From Mytilinidion resinicola (Eukaryota; Ascomycota; Dothideomycetes; Mytilinidiales; Mytilinidiaceae), in the NCBI RefSeq assembly GCF_010093595.1, contig NW_022985465.1, positions 49,760-113,759 on the forward strand: a stretch of 64,000 nucleotides of DNA, given 5' to 3'. Numbering within the stretch: position 1 is the first letter of the stretch; each line of letters begins with the position of its first letter. Shown here piece by piece: positions 11,298 through 22,644 of this stretch. Made by a program: the position numbers and the translations under genes. The notes below the pieces were generated by a model. That model did not search any database. It worked only from the letters and a program-made list of their open reading frames with translations, and was not told the DNA's origin.

Positions 11298-12876
11298 TGC
11301 CGATGCCTATACGCAGGCGCAACATTGACCACCATTCATGCAGACGCAAACAACGAACATAAAACCGGTATCACATGATTGTCCCTGCAATTTCCACTCC
11401 CTTAGGCTATCCAGGCGCCGTTGACCCACCCCGTCTGCTGTTCTAGAAAAGAAGCCTTTCAATCGACAAAACCGCATCTCGATATGGCCCATTCGCTCCC
11501 CCTTCTGAAAGGGCAATTCTCTCCACGAGCGCGACACCAAACTGCCAGCGTGGAAGCCCACGGCTCGTAAGCTCCGTTCCAAATGCTAGCAAGCCGCTCC
11601 TGCTCAAAGATTATGTGAACGTTTTGTTGATTGTGTCGTCTGGGTGTCGATGCCGATTTCATCTGCGTAAGAGGTGACAACTTCTATGACTAGGAGTTGG
11701 AGTAGCAATGCAGCGAGTGCTGGGTCGGGAACACCCTCAAATCCCCCCAACGATTAGACAGCGCGCTCAGACATAACGACGCTACGGTGCGCGGCGGACT
11801 TCGTCCAAGGAGGTCGCCCTCATTGGGCCGTCGGAGTGGTATGCAGGATTTGATTTTCAATGGAAAAAAAAAGGCGGGGCCTCGCCACCGGGCTCCCGTC
11901 TCGTTGGAGAGAGCGCGGTGGAGAGAGCGCCAGAGCGCGGCGGAGAGGGCACCGTCGTTGGTCTTGTAAAGCACCGCCGGAGGTTGGAAGCCTAGTTCGG
12001 ACACAGAGCCGGAGATGCCGAGTTATCGCAGCGCTGTCCGGCGTAAGTAATCCTGAGACTAGCAGGCGGAGGTGGAGCGGGAAAGGTCGGGTAAAGCTGG
12101 TGGAAAGCGCTTGCAGGTCGCGGTTGAGGAGCGGATCAATGATTATCATCCCCAAAAGTAGTACGATACAACTTTTTCCATTGTTGCATGGTTTCGTCCC
12201 AAACCCTCCGAGGTATGGGATTCTTCACTCTATTCAAGGGCTCTTTCCGTATCGGCGGGTCGGCAAACCGCAGGTCTCCCGCGCGAGGGACTTGATAACC
12301 GTCAAGCCTCGCAGACGGGCGGGCTGAATGTGCTGCGCTCCTCGAGTGTCAGAGGGTACGACACCACTGAAATGCTCTGCCCAGGGAGTACTTCGTCATC
12401 GATTCGGGCGCGCTTGCTCGGGCTCTGATTGCGTTCTGCGGACATAGCGATGGCCCTTGTGGGCGTGGGCGTAGGCGAATGGTTTAAAGAGGAAAGTTGC
12501 GAATGACAGGATACGACGAAAATTTGGAGTGATGAAGAATCCAAAGGCTTTCCAATCCTGGCACAGGTTGTACAGGAAGGAGAACAGCTTAATTCTTGGA
12601 ATGAATGTGTATTCGCAAGGGAATATCGACATATCATCAGATGAAAAACGCAGAACATCAGAAGGAAAAACCAGAGGATACTCAACCATTCAACTTCTGA
12701 CCTCGTTCTTCACGCTTTCATGCTCACATCTGCGTTTCCGGGTTCGGCAGCCCGAGCAGGCTACTCTCGCGCGCTTGTTGAGTGAGGAGCTTTCTGTTGA
12801 AGGAAAAGCGCCGCCTGCTGTGCCGTTTCCTGCAAACAAGTTAAGTATATATTCGCAATGCGCATTCTAATGCCAC
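11298..12876. other. Gene-poor interval with one short candidate ORF
   Basis: No supported gene. The minus-strand frame from ATG 12445 to the stop at 12302 (MSAERNQSPSKRARIDDEVL..) looks like the N-terminus of a nuclear protein but stops after 47 codons with no visible downstream exon. Overlapping frames at 11690-12330 on both strands have no recognisable domain. Confidence 0.4.
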
Positions 12877-13323
12877 CTAACTTCGAATAAGCTTCTCATT
12901 ACTTCGTAAGAGCTCCTTATTTTGTCGTGAAAGTTTCTCATTAGTTCTTAAGAGCTGCTTATTTTGTCGTGAGAGTTCCTTATTACATTTTAAAAGGTCT
13001 AGAGTCATTGATTGGCTTTCTAATTGCTCAGATAACTCTTCAGATATTGTATCTCTTCTTCCTCGCTCCTTAAAGCTAGTCCAATCGAGAATTTCGATTA
13101 ACATATCCTCAAACCCATCCACGGGCCGCACGATGGCAGCTATTTGGAGATTGTTCCCCTTTTTCATTTGTTTCCACATGCCCCACACCAGTCCGGGTGA
13201 GTGCTGAAATGGTGGTGTCTTCGTGTATGTGCTCCTTTTGAGCTTGGTGGATAGAGTAACAGCAGAATCCACTGGAGTAGCATGTTGAACGGAAACCTGT
13301 AACATGTAAGCTATAGGAAACAA
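12877..13323 (-). CDS. Hypothetical coiled-coil protein, probably 5'-incomplete
   Basis: The minus-strand frame ends in a regular coiled coil built from a repeated NEKLSRQNKELLR-type unit (residues about 110-148), after a segment with PVDSAVTLSTKLKRS and GFEDMLIEILDW. The reading just 5' has a plausible exon end (RIKVYPWENLERALRGD near 13380) and an intron-like GTATGG..CTATAG between, so the coding region probably continues upstream. No family is recognised. It lies between the kinase relic and the left inverted repeat of the NLR locus. Confidence 0.35.
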   Translation of the reverse strand: MFPIAYMLQVSVQHATPVDSAVTLSTKLKRSTYTKTPPFQHSPGLVWGMWKQMKKGNNLQIAAIVRPVDGFEDMLIEILDWTSFKERGRRDTISEELSEQLESQSMTLDLLKCNKELSRQNKQLLRTNEKLSRQNKELLRSNEKLIRS

Positions 13324-13479
13324 ATATTACTGGATATACCATACATATTGATATTAATCTCCTCTTAGAGCTCGCTCTAAATTTTCCCAAGGATACACCT
13401 TGATTCTCGCCCTAGTAAGACGTGGCTTAGGAGCCGCAAATTGCATAATGACGTTGAAGAATTCGTCACCCGTAGAAAC

Positions 13480-14010
13480 CCTGTAACGTCTATCCCTGTG
13501 TGGCGAGACGCCCGCCGTAACGAGATGCCGCATATACTTCTTAACACAACAAACTCAATAACAAGTCAGGAGCATAGATATTCTCGGAATAATAGCCTTA
13601 AATTGTAAACTGGATTTCCTCTTAACGTCTTTTAAAAATAGCTCCTGCTTACCGTGCAATACTATAATCTGCCACGAGCATACTACAAGCGTGTTACTTC
13701 AGACGGCCGTAGGTGCACCAAAAGTTCATGCATCCTGCCAAAAATCTGTCAAGTTGCGGCTCATTATATGGCGATCCAATCCCGAGCGCGGCGATAGCGT
13801 CCGAGAGGCAGTTGTGTTTCTGTTATGATTTAAAGTCTACCAGCTTGGAATTAACAGGTGAGGAGGATCCGCTCATCCAGCCTGAAGCAGCTTAGCCGTA
13901 ATTTATTGCTGCTGACGCTAGCTTTTCGCCGCAACTCACGCCAGACCGACTAGGCTTAAAGCTCGCTTTAAGCATAACTCGTGCATACGTCCGCTTATTT
14001 ACCGCCCAGC
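13480..14010 (-). repeat. Left copy of an inverted ~0.5 kb repeat flanking the NLR gene
   Basis: The reverse complement of this block aligns with 17985-18530. Shared landmarks in order: GCACGAGTTATGCTTAAAGC, then TGATGGATTTTTGGCAG-like, ATGAACTTTTGGTGC, ATTGCACGGTAAGCAGGAGC, then AATATCTATGCTCCTG and ATAGACGTTA. Differences are dominated by C/T and G/A changes and this copy is the more AT-rich, as expected from RIP. It begins about 90 bp beyond the NLR stop codon. Element class unknown. Confidence 0.75.
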
Positions 14011-14097
14011 CTGTACCGTGACAAGAAGTATGCTTGTTCTTATAGATGGACGCATCAATATAGCATTCTGTATAATAATACACAACTGGTCTCGTTA

Positions 14098-17000
14098 TTA
14101 TGTATGGTCCTTTGAACGTCTAAGGCCTATCTTCGCGAGCCCACGTGACAGTCTTGATCCTTGCCCGTTTGTCTGCTTACGCCACTGTGGAATGTCTGGA
14201 GGAACGTCAAGCGGGTCCTGCTCTTGAGACGAGAGCATCTGTGAATAGTGTTGGCGACATGCGCGAGTAGTTGGATGATCCTTCCCAAGAGTGGCATTGT
14301 ACCCAGCGCATGCTCTTTCATACAGCGCAGTAGATTCATCGTAACGATGCCGACTTGCAAGAAGATGAGCGAGGCAGTACACGCTCGTCAGCGTGTCTGG
14401 ATGCTCAACACCAAGCACCTTCTCACGCGTCGCCAGCGTCTGCCTGTNNNNNNNNNNNNNNNNNNNNNNNNNNNNNNNNNNNNNNNNNNNNNNNNNNNNN
14501 NNNNNNNNNNNNNNNNNNNNNNNNNNNNNNNNNNNNNNNNNNNNNNNNNNNNNNNNNNNNNNNNNNNNNNNNNNNNNNNNNNNNNNNNNNNNNNNNNNNN
14601 NNNNNNNNNNNNNNNNNNNNNNNNNNNNNNNNNNNNNNNNNNNNNNNNNNNNNNNNNNNNNNNNNNNNNNNNNNNNNNNNNNNNNNNNNNNNNNNNNNNN
14701 NNNNNNNNNNNNNNNNNNNNNNNNNNNNNNNNNNNNNNNNNNNNNNNNNNNNNNNNNNNNNNNNNNNNNNNNNNNNNNNNNNNNNNNNNNNNNNNNNNNN
14801 NNNNNNNNNNNNNNNNNNNNNNNNNNNNNNNNNNNNNNNNNNNNNNNNNNNNNNNNNNNNNNNNNNNNNNNNNNNNNNNNNNNNNNNNNNNNNNNNNNNN
14901 NNNNNNNNNNNNNNNNNNNNNNNNNNNNNNNNNNNNNNNNNNNNNNNNNNNNNNNNNNNNNNNNNNNNNNNNNNNNNNNNNNNNNNNNNNNNNNNNNNNN
15001 NNNNNNNNNNNNNNNNNNNNNNNNNNNNNNNNNNNNNNNNNNNNNNNNNNNNNNNNNNNNNNNNNNNNNNNNNNNNNNNNNNNNNNNNNNNNNNNNNNNN
15101 NNNNNNNNNNNNNNNNNNNNNNNNNNNNNNNNNNNNNNNNNNNNNNNNNNNNNNNNNNNNNNNNNNNNNNNNNNNNNNNNNNNNNNNNNNNNNNNNNNNN
15201 NNCTCGTACTTGCCTTGGCTGTCCAGCACGAGCGCCAAGTTGTTCATGGTCGTCAGCGTGTCTGGATGCTCAACACCAAGCACCCTCTCACTGGTCGCTA
15301 GCGTCTGCCTGTACATCGATTCGGCCTCCTTGTACTTGCCTTGCCCATCTAGTGCTACTCCCACCTGATTCATACTCATAAGTGTATCAATATGCTCCTT
15401 CCCTAGGCTCTTTGTTCGAAATGCAAGAACTTCTCGTTGTGTCGTCTCTGCCGCCAAATACTGTCCTAGGCTTTCCTGGCATCGCCCCACTCGATCTCGG
15501 AGCGAAGCCTTCGCGGTCTCGTCCAGAGCATCATCAAATCCGGCCACGTGGACAGCGTGAGAGAGGTACGCCGTCCATGCTTCTTTCCTTTCATGCCCCC
15601 CATAAGGTACGAGCTCCTCAAGTCGCACGGCTGCCTTACTCGCCCAAATCGTCCACTTGCCATGTTCCTGAAGCCACCACATCGAAGCCATCTGAACAAG
15701 TCGGTGAATATCGAAGAATTTCTCCCCTTTTAACTGTTGCGGAAGCCGTTGGCGCTCTGTAATAAAAGCATGCCCTTTCAGCGTCCCAATCGCTTCGATT
15801 TGTTGTAGCGAGTCTCCAGGAGGAAGCAGCGACAGCGGAATATTTACGCGATCAATGCATGCCATGAAGGATAGGTAGTCCGCTGCAAGTCGGTCTTGCT
15901 TGAGAATCTGGTTAAAAGAGATATGCCATGTCTTAGCAATAGTGCTTTCCATTTCTCGATACCTGCTGGGGTCTTCAAAATGCTTGCTAAAAAGTCTGGC
16001 CTCCGTACTAGGTTCTCTGAACAACGCGATGTAGTCGGCCATCGAAATTCCATTGCTATTGATGAATGCGGTGGCCTGAACAATAGCAAGTGGCAGATAC
16101 GCAAGTAACCCGAGTAGTTCGTCAACGGCTGCCTCGTCCTTGAGTAGCGCTTTCTCCGACAAATGCTGTGCCATTAGCTGCCTAGCTTCAGTCCCGTCCA
16201 TGTCACCAAGCTTGATGACATTGCTCTGTGTCAGGTTTTCCGCGGCCTTTCTGCTTCGTGTGGTGAAGATGATCTTGCCTCTATCGCTGCGTGGAAGATA
16301 GTCGCTAAGTCGGCGCGATTTCGGATCGCCATCGAACTCGCTCAGGAGAACACTGGCATCATCGGCATTATCAATTATCATCAACCAGTCGCCCGAGCTG
16401 CCCAAGTCTAGTTTATTCTTGACAAGCCGCATAACATCTGTGTTGTCATCCGTAATTCCCGGTAGGTGGAGGAGGACACCTATATCGCGATACGCAAGCT
16501 CAAAGCTCCGCTGGCTGATGGCAGGCACCCAGAACACCAGATACTTGGCGACTTTTATTATCGCACGATATGCACATTCAAGGGCCAGCGCCGACTTTCC
16601 GCAGCCTCCTAGACCGAATATTGTTACGCGTTGGTGAGAATCCTGGCCAAAAAGTAGCTTTTCGAGAGATTGAAGTTGATCTTCCCGACCAACAAAGAAC
16701 TCATTTCTAGAGAAAGGTAACGGCGAGGACACTATACATCATGTTAGGTACACAAACACAGTCCTTGCGATGTCTCCATCAGAACGTACCAGGCAGATCC
16801 TGCAGCGCTTCCCTGTCTCGCCATTCCTTCCGCCCTGAACGACGTTGTATCTCTTCTTTAAGACGTTGAGAAGCGTATTCTTCTCCCTCTCCATATATAA
16901 GTGGCAAAAAGACATCGAAAATCCCTAATAAGCAGTATACTTTGTCCTCTTTGTACGTGGTCTGACGGTTTGCTGCCCAGCTCATTCGTTCCGGGACGCT

Positions 17001-17573
17001 AAATTCAGAGAGACTTTGCTGCCCTCTGAGCGCTCCAACAGGCAACTTCGTGATCCCATGGATTTCGAGCTCCAATGATATTTTGCTGCCCAGTGGCTTG
17101 CCATCCTTAGAGAAGAATTCCACCGTGGACGGCGCTAAAAGTTCCTGCAGCGTCCAGCCTCGCGTGAACCATCGGCTTCGTCGAAATGCATCTGCCCAAA
17201 TTATCCGGAAAGACTGAGCATCGATAACCTCTTCTGGAACCTGGACATCTAATAGGTATACGTAGCACTTCGATGCACGCTGATACCAACGAAACATAGA
17301 ATTAATGGCCGTCTGCAGCTCTTGGTTGATAGATTTGTCGATACAACAGGTATCTACCCAGAAATATTGTAGATTATCTGCAGTAGCTCTTTCTCCACAG
17401 AAACGAATCTTGTTATAGCCAGCCTTGTTCTTGCCGGTCCCAGCTATCAGCTCGTCATATGTGACTTCGTCGTCAGTCCAGGTATGAGAGAGAATTGCGT
17501 ACGGAGGAAGGTCATCGGCATCGAAGGTGGCTAGCTCAAAGTCGTCGTTCGACTTACGTCTCAAAAGGCGCAT
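14098..17573 (-). CDS. NLR/STAND protein: HET - NB-ARC - TPR
   Basis: Exon 1 (17573-16790) encodes a HET domain: YAILSHTWTDDEVTYDEL, YFWVDTCCIDK and RSRWFTRGWTLQELLAPS are the three conserved blocks. A 58-bp intron (16732-16789, GTACGT..GTATAG) leads in phase to exon 2. NB-ARC follows: P-loop IFGLGGCGKSALALE, Walker B WLMIIDNADD, sensor KIIFTTRSRKAA and GLPL-like AYLPLAIVQA. The C-terminus is a TPR array of 42-residue (126-bp) units such as GKYKEAESMYRQTLATSERV followed by LGVEHPDTLTTMNNLALVLD. The array is interrupted by a 755-base gap (14448-15202) and ends in a divergent last unit and a basic tail at 14098. HET triggers programmed cell death in fungal incompatibility; TPRs are the likely recognition region. 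The reading frame is not kept across the nominal gap length, so repeat number is unknown. The gene is bordered by inverted repeats. Confidence 0.9.
14448..15202. other. Assembly gap (755 N) inside the TPR array
   Basis: Unresolved bases fall within near-identical 126-bp units. The sequences just left and right of the gap both carry GTCAGCGTGTCTGGATGCTC, showing that nearly identical repeats border it. Confidence 0.99.
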
Positions 17574-17984
17574 CTTGATCCGCTCATAGTCTTCGGTTGA
17601 ACAGAGGGGTTGCGCTCGTGGCGCATACGTTATTCTAGGAGGATAGGAAGCGCGAAGTGTGCTGCTACGAGAGGCTCCAGGTAATCAGTTGTCTTTCTCA
17701 GTAGGCTGAGAGCTTGCGCCATGTCATGGTGTATGCTGTTCGAGGCGCTGGGCAGTGTTGCCTGCCTTGCTTCAGGTCGCTTGACGTGGCAGCCGTCCAT
17801 ACGCTACTGTACTAGCGCATCCTTAGCGCCATTCCTCAGCTTGCATGCGTCAGGGTTCCTTCTCTCAGCTGGCTTGGCTCCTCTACGCCTATATATACCT
17901 ATCCTCCTACATAGCAATACATCAGAGTTCTCATCACTTTTCACCAGCTGCCATGACGACGGGGTGGCTCAGCTGTGGCGTCAC
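17574..17984. other. Upstream region of the HET-NB-ARC-TPR gene
   Basis: About 410 bp between the NLR start codon and the right inverted repeat. It presumably holds the NLR promoter. No distinct motif is recognised beyond pyrimidine-rich tracts. Confidence 0.4.
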
Positions 17985-18530
17985 GAAAGGCCAAGGGGCG
18001 TTCGCACGAGTCATGCTCAAAGCGAGCTCCTGGCGCGGCGCCGCGTGGCGTGAATCGCAGTTGAAAGCCAGCATCAGCGTCGATAAGTTACAGCTAAGCC
18101 GCTTTTTGCTTCGGCATACGATCCCCGAGTGGATCCATGCATCTGTCAAATCAGCTGGTGGACTTTGAATCAGTACAAAAGCACAATCACCTCTCAAATT
18201 CCGTTGCCGTGCTCGGGATAGGATCACGATATACCGGGCGGCGGCTTGATGGATTTTTGGCAGAATGTATGAACTTTTGGCGCAACCATGGCCGTCTAAA
18301 GTGGCGCGCTCGTGGTAGGCTTACGACAGATTGTGGTATTGCACGGTAAGCAGGAGCCATTTTCAAAAGATGTCAAAAGGAAACACAGTTCACATTTTAA
18401 GGCTGCTATTCCAAGAATATCTATACTCCTGGCTTATTATTAGGTTTATTATATTAAGAAGTACATGCGGCGTTTTATTACAGTAAGCGTCTTACTATAT
18501 AGGAATAGACGTTATAGATCTAATTTTTCT
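17985..18530 (+). repeat. Right copy of the inverted ~0.5 kb repeat flanking the NLR gene
   Basis: The less mutated partner of 13480-14010, in opposite orientation. It holds short open frames (FARVMLKASSWRGAAWRE, and AECMNFWRNHGRLKWRARGR) that are broken in the left copy, so the element was probably once coding. It is followed by about 170 bp of very AT-rich DNA (18531-18700). Confidence 0.75.
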
Positions 18531-18701
18531 AAGTAGTAGTAAGCACAGTTCTTTTGCGCTGGCGCAAGCTTTATATCCACTAATAACTTAAAAAAGGAGA
18601 ATATATCTATAGAAGTAATATAGTACGGCTTATTCTATAGTATATAACTAGTATAGTTATTATCTTTAGACTATATTTCTTCTAATACTATCTTAAAAAA
18701 T

Positions 18702-20011
18702 GGGGGTTAATAATCTCACACCCCCTAATCCCTCCACGCACACCCCCTCCCCTCTTAGCGCTTCACCACCTTCTAATTGGCTCGGAGCATTTCTACGGAG
18801 CCTCCGATTCGCTCGCTTAAGTCGCTCACTAATTCCAAATGCTCTCTCCAAATGCGGCCTTGATCGCAATCAATTACATCCTCTTCCTCTCCCTCTACAA
18901 TACACTCACCATAGCCCTCCAGCCGCCACGGCTGGCGTACTACCCTACAGCAGAGGAAGCGCATATTGCTCTACAAGCGCACGCATCAGCGCAGGGCTAC
19001 AGCCTAGCAAAATACTGTAGTAAACCAGACAGAGTAGACATACAAGCATACATACCTCCAAGACGCATGCCGACAGCTCCGCCGCCAGCACCGCCTATTT
19101 CTGTAGTCCCTCGTCTAGCTCCTGTCGCTCGGAATGCCTATCAGTCGACAGCTACACCGGTTGATCTTTCTCGTATTGATCCAGCCCTTCTTAGGCCTAC
19201 AGCTGCATCTACGGCAGCACCTACGGCAGCACCTACGGCAGCACCTACGGCAGCACCTACGGCAGTACCTACAGCAGCGCATACAGCAGCGCATACAGCA
19301 GCGCATACAGCAGCGCATACAGCAGCGCCTACAGCTACACCTACGGCTGCACCTGCAGCTAAGAAGCGCGGCCGGCCGCCTGGTGCAAAGGATAAGGTAC
19401 CACGGAAAAAGGCACTCCAGAGGAAAGATAGTACTCAGCCTACGCCTCAGCCTATGCCTCAGCCTCAGCCTCATCCTCAAGCACAGAGGCTTAGCCGAGA
19501 GGAGCTTCTACGTCAGCTTGCAGCGTACAATGAGAAAATCAAGGGGTATATTGATCAGGGTGAAGAGTAGGTGTAGGCGGCGATGCTAGGGGCCAGGCTC
19601 GATGTAAAGGAGCCGTAATAAGGTGAGGGTTTGACGGATTTGGCATACTTGTAGGCACGTAGGCACTTCTAGAATAGAATTCTATTCTATACTTATACTT
19701 AGACTTAGACTACGTGAGCTTGTACTTGAGCTCGTACCTGAGGCTATATGTGAGGCTATACGAATCGGCATAGCTATATAGCTGTACGTGAGCTCGTGTA
19801 TAGCATTACGTACGGCCTCGCGTATAGCATTATGTACGGCCTTGCGTATAGCATCACGCGTAGAGAGACGTAAAAGTAAATGCCCGGGGCTTCCTCCGCA
19901 CTGCTCTGAGCCAATTAGAAGGTGGTGAAGCGCCAAGAGGGGAGGGGGTGTGCGTGGAGGAATTAGGGGGTGTGCGTGGAGGGATTAGGGGGTGTGAGAT
20001 TATCAACCCCC
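18702..20011. mobile_element. MULE-like TIR element 1 (1.3 kb) carrying an ORF
   Basis: Terminal inverted repeats start GGGGGTTAATAATCTCACAC at 18702 and match the reverse complement of the right end at 20011, continuing into CCCCTAATCCCTCCACGCAC. The right arm carries the subterminal block CTTGGCGCTTCACCACCTTC (read inward), shared by the elements at 34778, 55875 and 56652. Subterminal DNA is rich in short ACGTGAGCT-type units. No clear target-site duplication is seen here. It encloses the AT-hook ORF and ends 50 bp from the stop of the PD-(D/E)XK gene. Confidence 0.8.
18839..19570 (+). CDS. AT-hook protein encoded inside the TIR element
   Basis: 243 residues. Residues 1-27 are hydrophobic (INYILFLSLYNTL) and might be a leader or membrane segment. 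Residues about 29-65 contain PPRLAYYPTAEEAHIALQAH followed by YSLAKYCSKPDR, reminiscent of the N-terminal DNA-binding region of ORFs carried by fungal DNA transposons. Residues 121-173 are a low-complexity array of APTA / AHTA units. Residues 174-186 are a classical AT-hook (KKRGRPPGAKDK). The C-terminus is a helix (LSREELLRQLAAYNEKIKGY). No transposase catalytic domain follows, so the element is probably non-autonomous. The ORF is uninterrupted, which may mean recent arrival or a retained role in binding element ends; that is inference. Confidence 0.55.
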   Translation: MLSPNAALIAINYILFLSLYNTLTIALQPPRLAYYPTAEEAHIALQAHASAQGYSLAKYCSKPDRVDIQAYIPPRRMPTAPPPAPPISVVPRLAPVARNAYQSTATPVDLSRIDPALLRPTAASTAAPTAAPTAAPTAAPTAVPTAAHTAAHTAAHTAAHTAAPTATPTAAPAAKKRGRPPGAKDKVPRKKALQRKDSTQPTPQPMPQPQPHPQAQRLSREELLRQLAAYNEKIKGYIDQGEE

Positions 20012-20061
20012 TTATTTATATACTTAGTTGTCGATAGAACCCACAAAACCCGGGGGTGGTA

Positions 20062-21772
20062 TCAATTTGATCTTTCCTTAAACTCCACCCCATTAACCCC
20101 TAAAAGCCTATCCCACCACTTCCGGAAATCTCCATCAATCCACGCCCTCAGCACCTTCAAGCTCTTTACTAGCCGATACGTCTGCGCCGTATTCGCCGTG
20201 TTGCCTAAGGCAATAGAATGGAAGATCTGGATGTGCGAGGCGGGTTTCCGGATGTGTAAACTCGACGTGTCGGGAGAAATAGAGACCCGCCCGAAGAAGA
20301 GCGACCACGATTCAGACTGGACATCGAGAAGGGGAAACACAATTTGTGAGAGAAGGTCCGTAGGATCCGGGCTGACAGCGTCGATGGTGGGAGTCGGGGT
20401 TGGTTGCGACTGCGAAATTTTGCCGCCTTTTCCTCGACTTTTCTGTCGTCCCCGTCTGCTGGTTTCCGATCTAGCTTCCCTCTCGGCTCCATGTTTGTTC
20501 GCCTTTAGCACAGCGACCTGCTGGATCAGCGCCTCAATCCGGGCCACCTGCGCCGCGACCCACACGCCCAGCTGCACCTTCGCTTCCTCTACAGTCCGAC
20601 TCTCGGTTTTGGTCTCGATTGATACGGCTATAGGTCGGATCCGTAGACCCTCATAGGTAGCGTGGTTGATGGACTCGGACGACATGCCGATGAGAGATAA
20701 GATAGCATCGCGAGCAGGACCCGAAAGCTCGAGGAACATTGCATAGTCGACGATCTTGCCGGTGGTGAGGCTGGGGGAATGCGTGGGCCGGAATTCAGAC
20801 GTGATTCTTGCAGCAGTTCTGTACAGTGACTTGGTTAGCAAGGCTCGAGTCGAGGCAGCAGATTAGAACTTACACACTCCGGAACCCAACACTCACTTCA
20901 TTATTCCCTAGCGCGAGCTCTAAGACCTTGGTGTGCACGCGATTGTTCCACTCGCTCTCGTGGTCCCGATTCTCCGCACAGCGATGCGACAGCGCATTGA
21001 TGGTCTGCACGGTGCGTAGTTCGCATAGCAGCTCCTCCATTGGCCGGTTATCTGATTGGTCCAACATGTGGGGTCTAATCCTCTCAATACCCGCCTCTGC
21101 TAGTTGTGCTTTCAACCTCGCAGCGAACACAGGGCCGTCGCACACGTCTTCCAGTGCCTCCAAGAGCGCAAGCCCTACAGTCCCGAGTTGCAGGCGCCGG
21201 GAAGCCGCCGTGTTCGCCAGGTTTGTGTATATGACGCCATTTCCAACGTCCCACAATGAAGTGACCTTTTTAGGGCTTGCCGAGCGGGCAGAGGATGCCG
21301 ACTGCGACTGCGATCGCAAAGGCGACCGGGCCTGGAGTGTGTCGTCGTTGCCGTCGAACCCAACTGCAATGGCGGCAAGACTCTCGCTGTACGAGAGCTT
21401 GGGGATAGGATGTGTGTGGTGCTGGTTGCGTGGCCGAGGTGTGGGCCCGTCAAGCTCGTCGAGGGAGTCTTCGTCCGGCGAGTACGCGTCGGCGGGGAAT
21501 TGGCGCTTTTGGGGCGAGGGTGTGCGTATGCGCTTCTTCTCCGTGGTCTTGAACGTGCCTGAATGTTTATTTTTGTGCGATGACGATACGGATTTGCGGT
21601 AGTCGTTGGCGGCCATCTCGGCCAGCACGAGACGGCGAGTCTTGCGCAGGTGCGGGCTCTCGCGAGAGTTAGGTCGCGCGCGCTTACGGGTGGGTAGAGG
21701 AGGAGGAGACAGACGAGAGTGCGCAGGAGATTCGAGTTCGCGAACCCACGCAGCGATAGTGACGGCATGCAT
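20062..21772 (-). CDS. PD-(D/E)XK nuclease-like domain protein (copy A)
   Basis: Exon 1 21772-20874, intron 20819-20873 (55 bp, GTAAGT..GTACAG), exon 2 20818-20062; 551 residues. Residues 1-150 are disordered and basic/Ser-rich. The conserved core starts at VWDVGN-like SLWDVGNGVIYTNLANTA, then LLCELRTVQTINALSHRC and ESEWNNRVHTKVLELALGN. The active-site strand follows the intron: GKIVDYAMFL (Asp) and AVSIETKTESR (Glu-x-Lys), the PD-(D/E)XK signature. A Lys-rich linker and a C-terminal helical region follow (QTYRLVKSLKVLRAWIDGDF). This is a large fungal family annotated as PD-(D/E)XK nuclease-like; target and role are unknown. No frame damage is seen. A second full copy is at 27654-29333 and a 3' fragment at 22645-22976. 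Confidence 0.85.
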
Positions 21773-22644
21773 TGAGGGCGCGTTGTGTGGAGGTGGAGGG
21801 GTCGAATCGATGGTGTATCTTTCCAGCGTTCGATTGGCCCAGCAACAACCGTCCGAGCCAGAATCCGCGGAAGTTGCCGCCCAGCTTCAATCCCTGACAC
21901 GTTACACGTGATATACTCAGCCGCTTTACTTGCCGCATTCCAAATCCACTTTCAGCGGCAATCCTCACCACGCGTCTCTATATCTACCACCGAGGGTTCT
22001 AATCCAAAGTTAGGGTTGTTTCTACAGCGAGTTTAAATATTGCTAACCCTTCCTCTAGAGCAGCTTATCCCCGCACCGTTGATGTTGGCGCAGTGTTATC
22101 GATAAGGATGCGGCCAATTAGAAGCTCTCGTTCAACCAGATTCTTGGCGCCGTGATGGGGACTGCGCATGCGCCTGAGGTCGATTGTATACAATCTGTGT
22201 TTATGGCTGTACACCTCAGCACGGTGTTCCCGCACGGGCCGTCTTGGCATTGCCCCTCAACGGTGCGAGGGATAGCCCCGCCTGCTTTTCGTTCTCATAT
22301 CATGAACGAGCCTATTAAGCAATCTATTCAAGAGATCAACCCAAATACTTGGCTTATTAGTAGCCTATTGACTTCGGCACTGGCCATGGAGTTGGTGCCG
22401 GTCGCCACCAAGAAGATGGGGCACTGGAGAAGGGATTACCGCCCGTGTCGACGTCGTGGCTGCCGCCGTCCTCAATTGCGATGAAAAACATGTCGTTAAG
22501 AAGACGGGTTTCTCAGCCCTCGGCAACATACCGCGCAAAGAGACCGCGTGTACCTCATCCCTTCGGACGTTTTCGGATGTTATGGCACTGCTGCAATCTC
22601 CTTTAAGGCCTCCCGCTCGGCTCACGGCCTTCGCGTTCTTCAGC
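21773..22644. other. Intergenic
   Basis: No supported gene. This is the upstream region of the copy A nuclease-like gene. Open frames here are antisense or spurious. Confidence 0.4.

Noticed and set aside
14248..15381. Plus-strand ORFs spanning the N gap
   Set aside because: Open only because N codons are unread; the real coding is the TPR array on the minus strand.
19115..19480. Minus-strand Cys/Arg-rich ORF (CCMRCCMRCC)
   Set aside because: Antisense of the APTA repeat array in the AT-hook ORF.
20205..21900. Several overlapping long frames on both strands
   Set aside because: Shadows of the copy A nuclease-like gene, whose active-site motifs and in-phase intron define the true frame.
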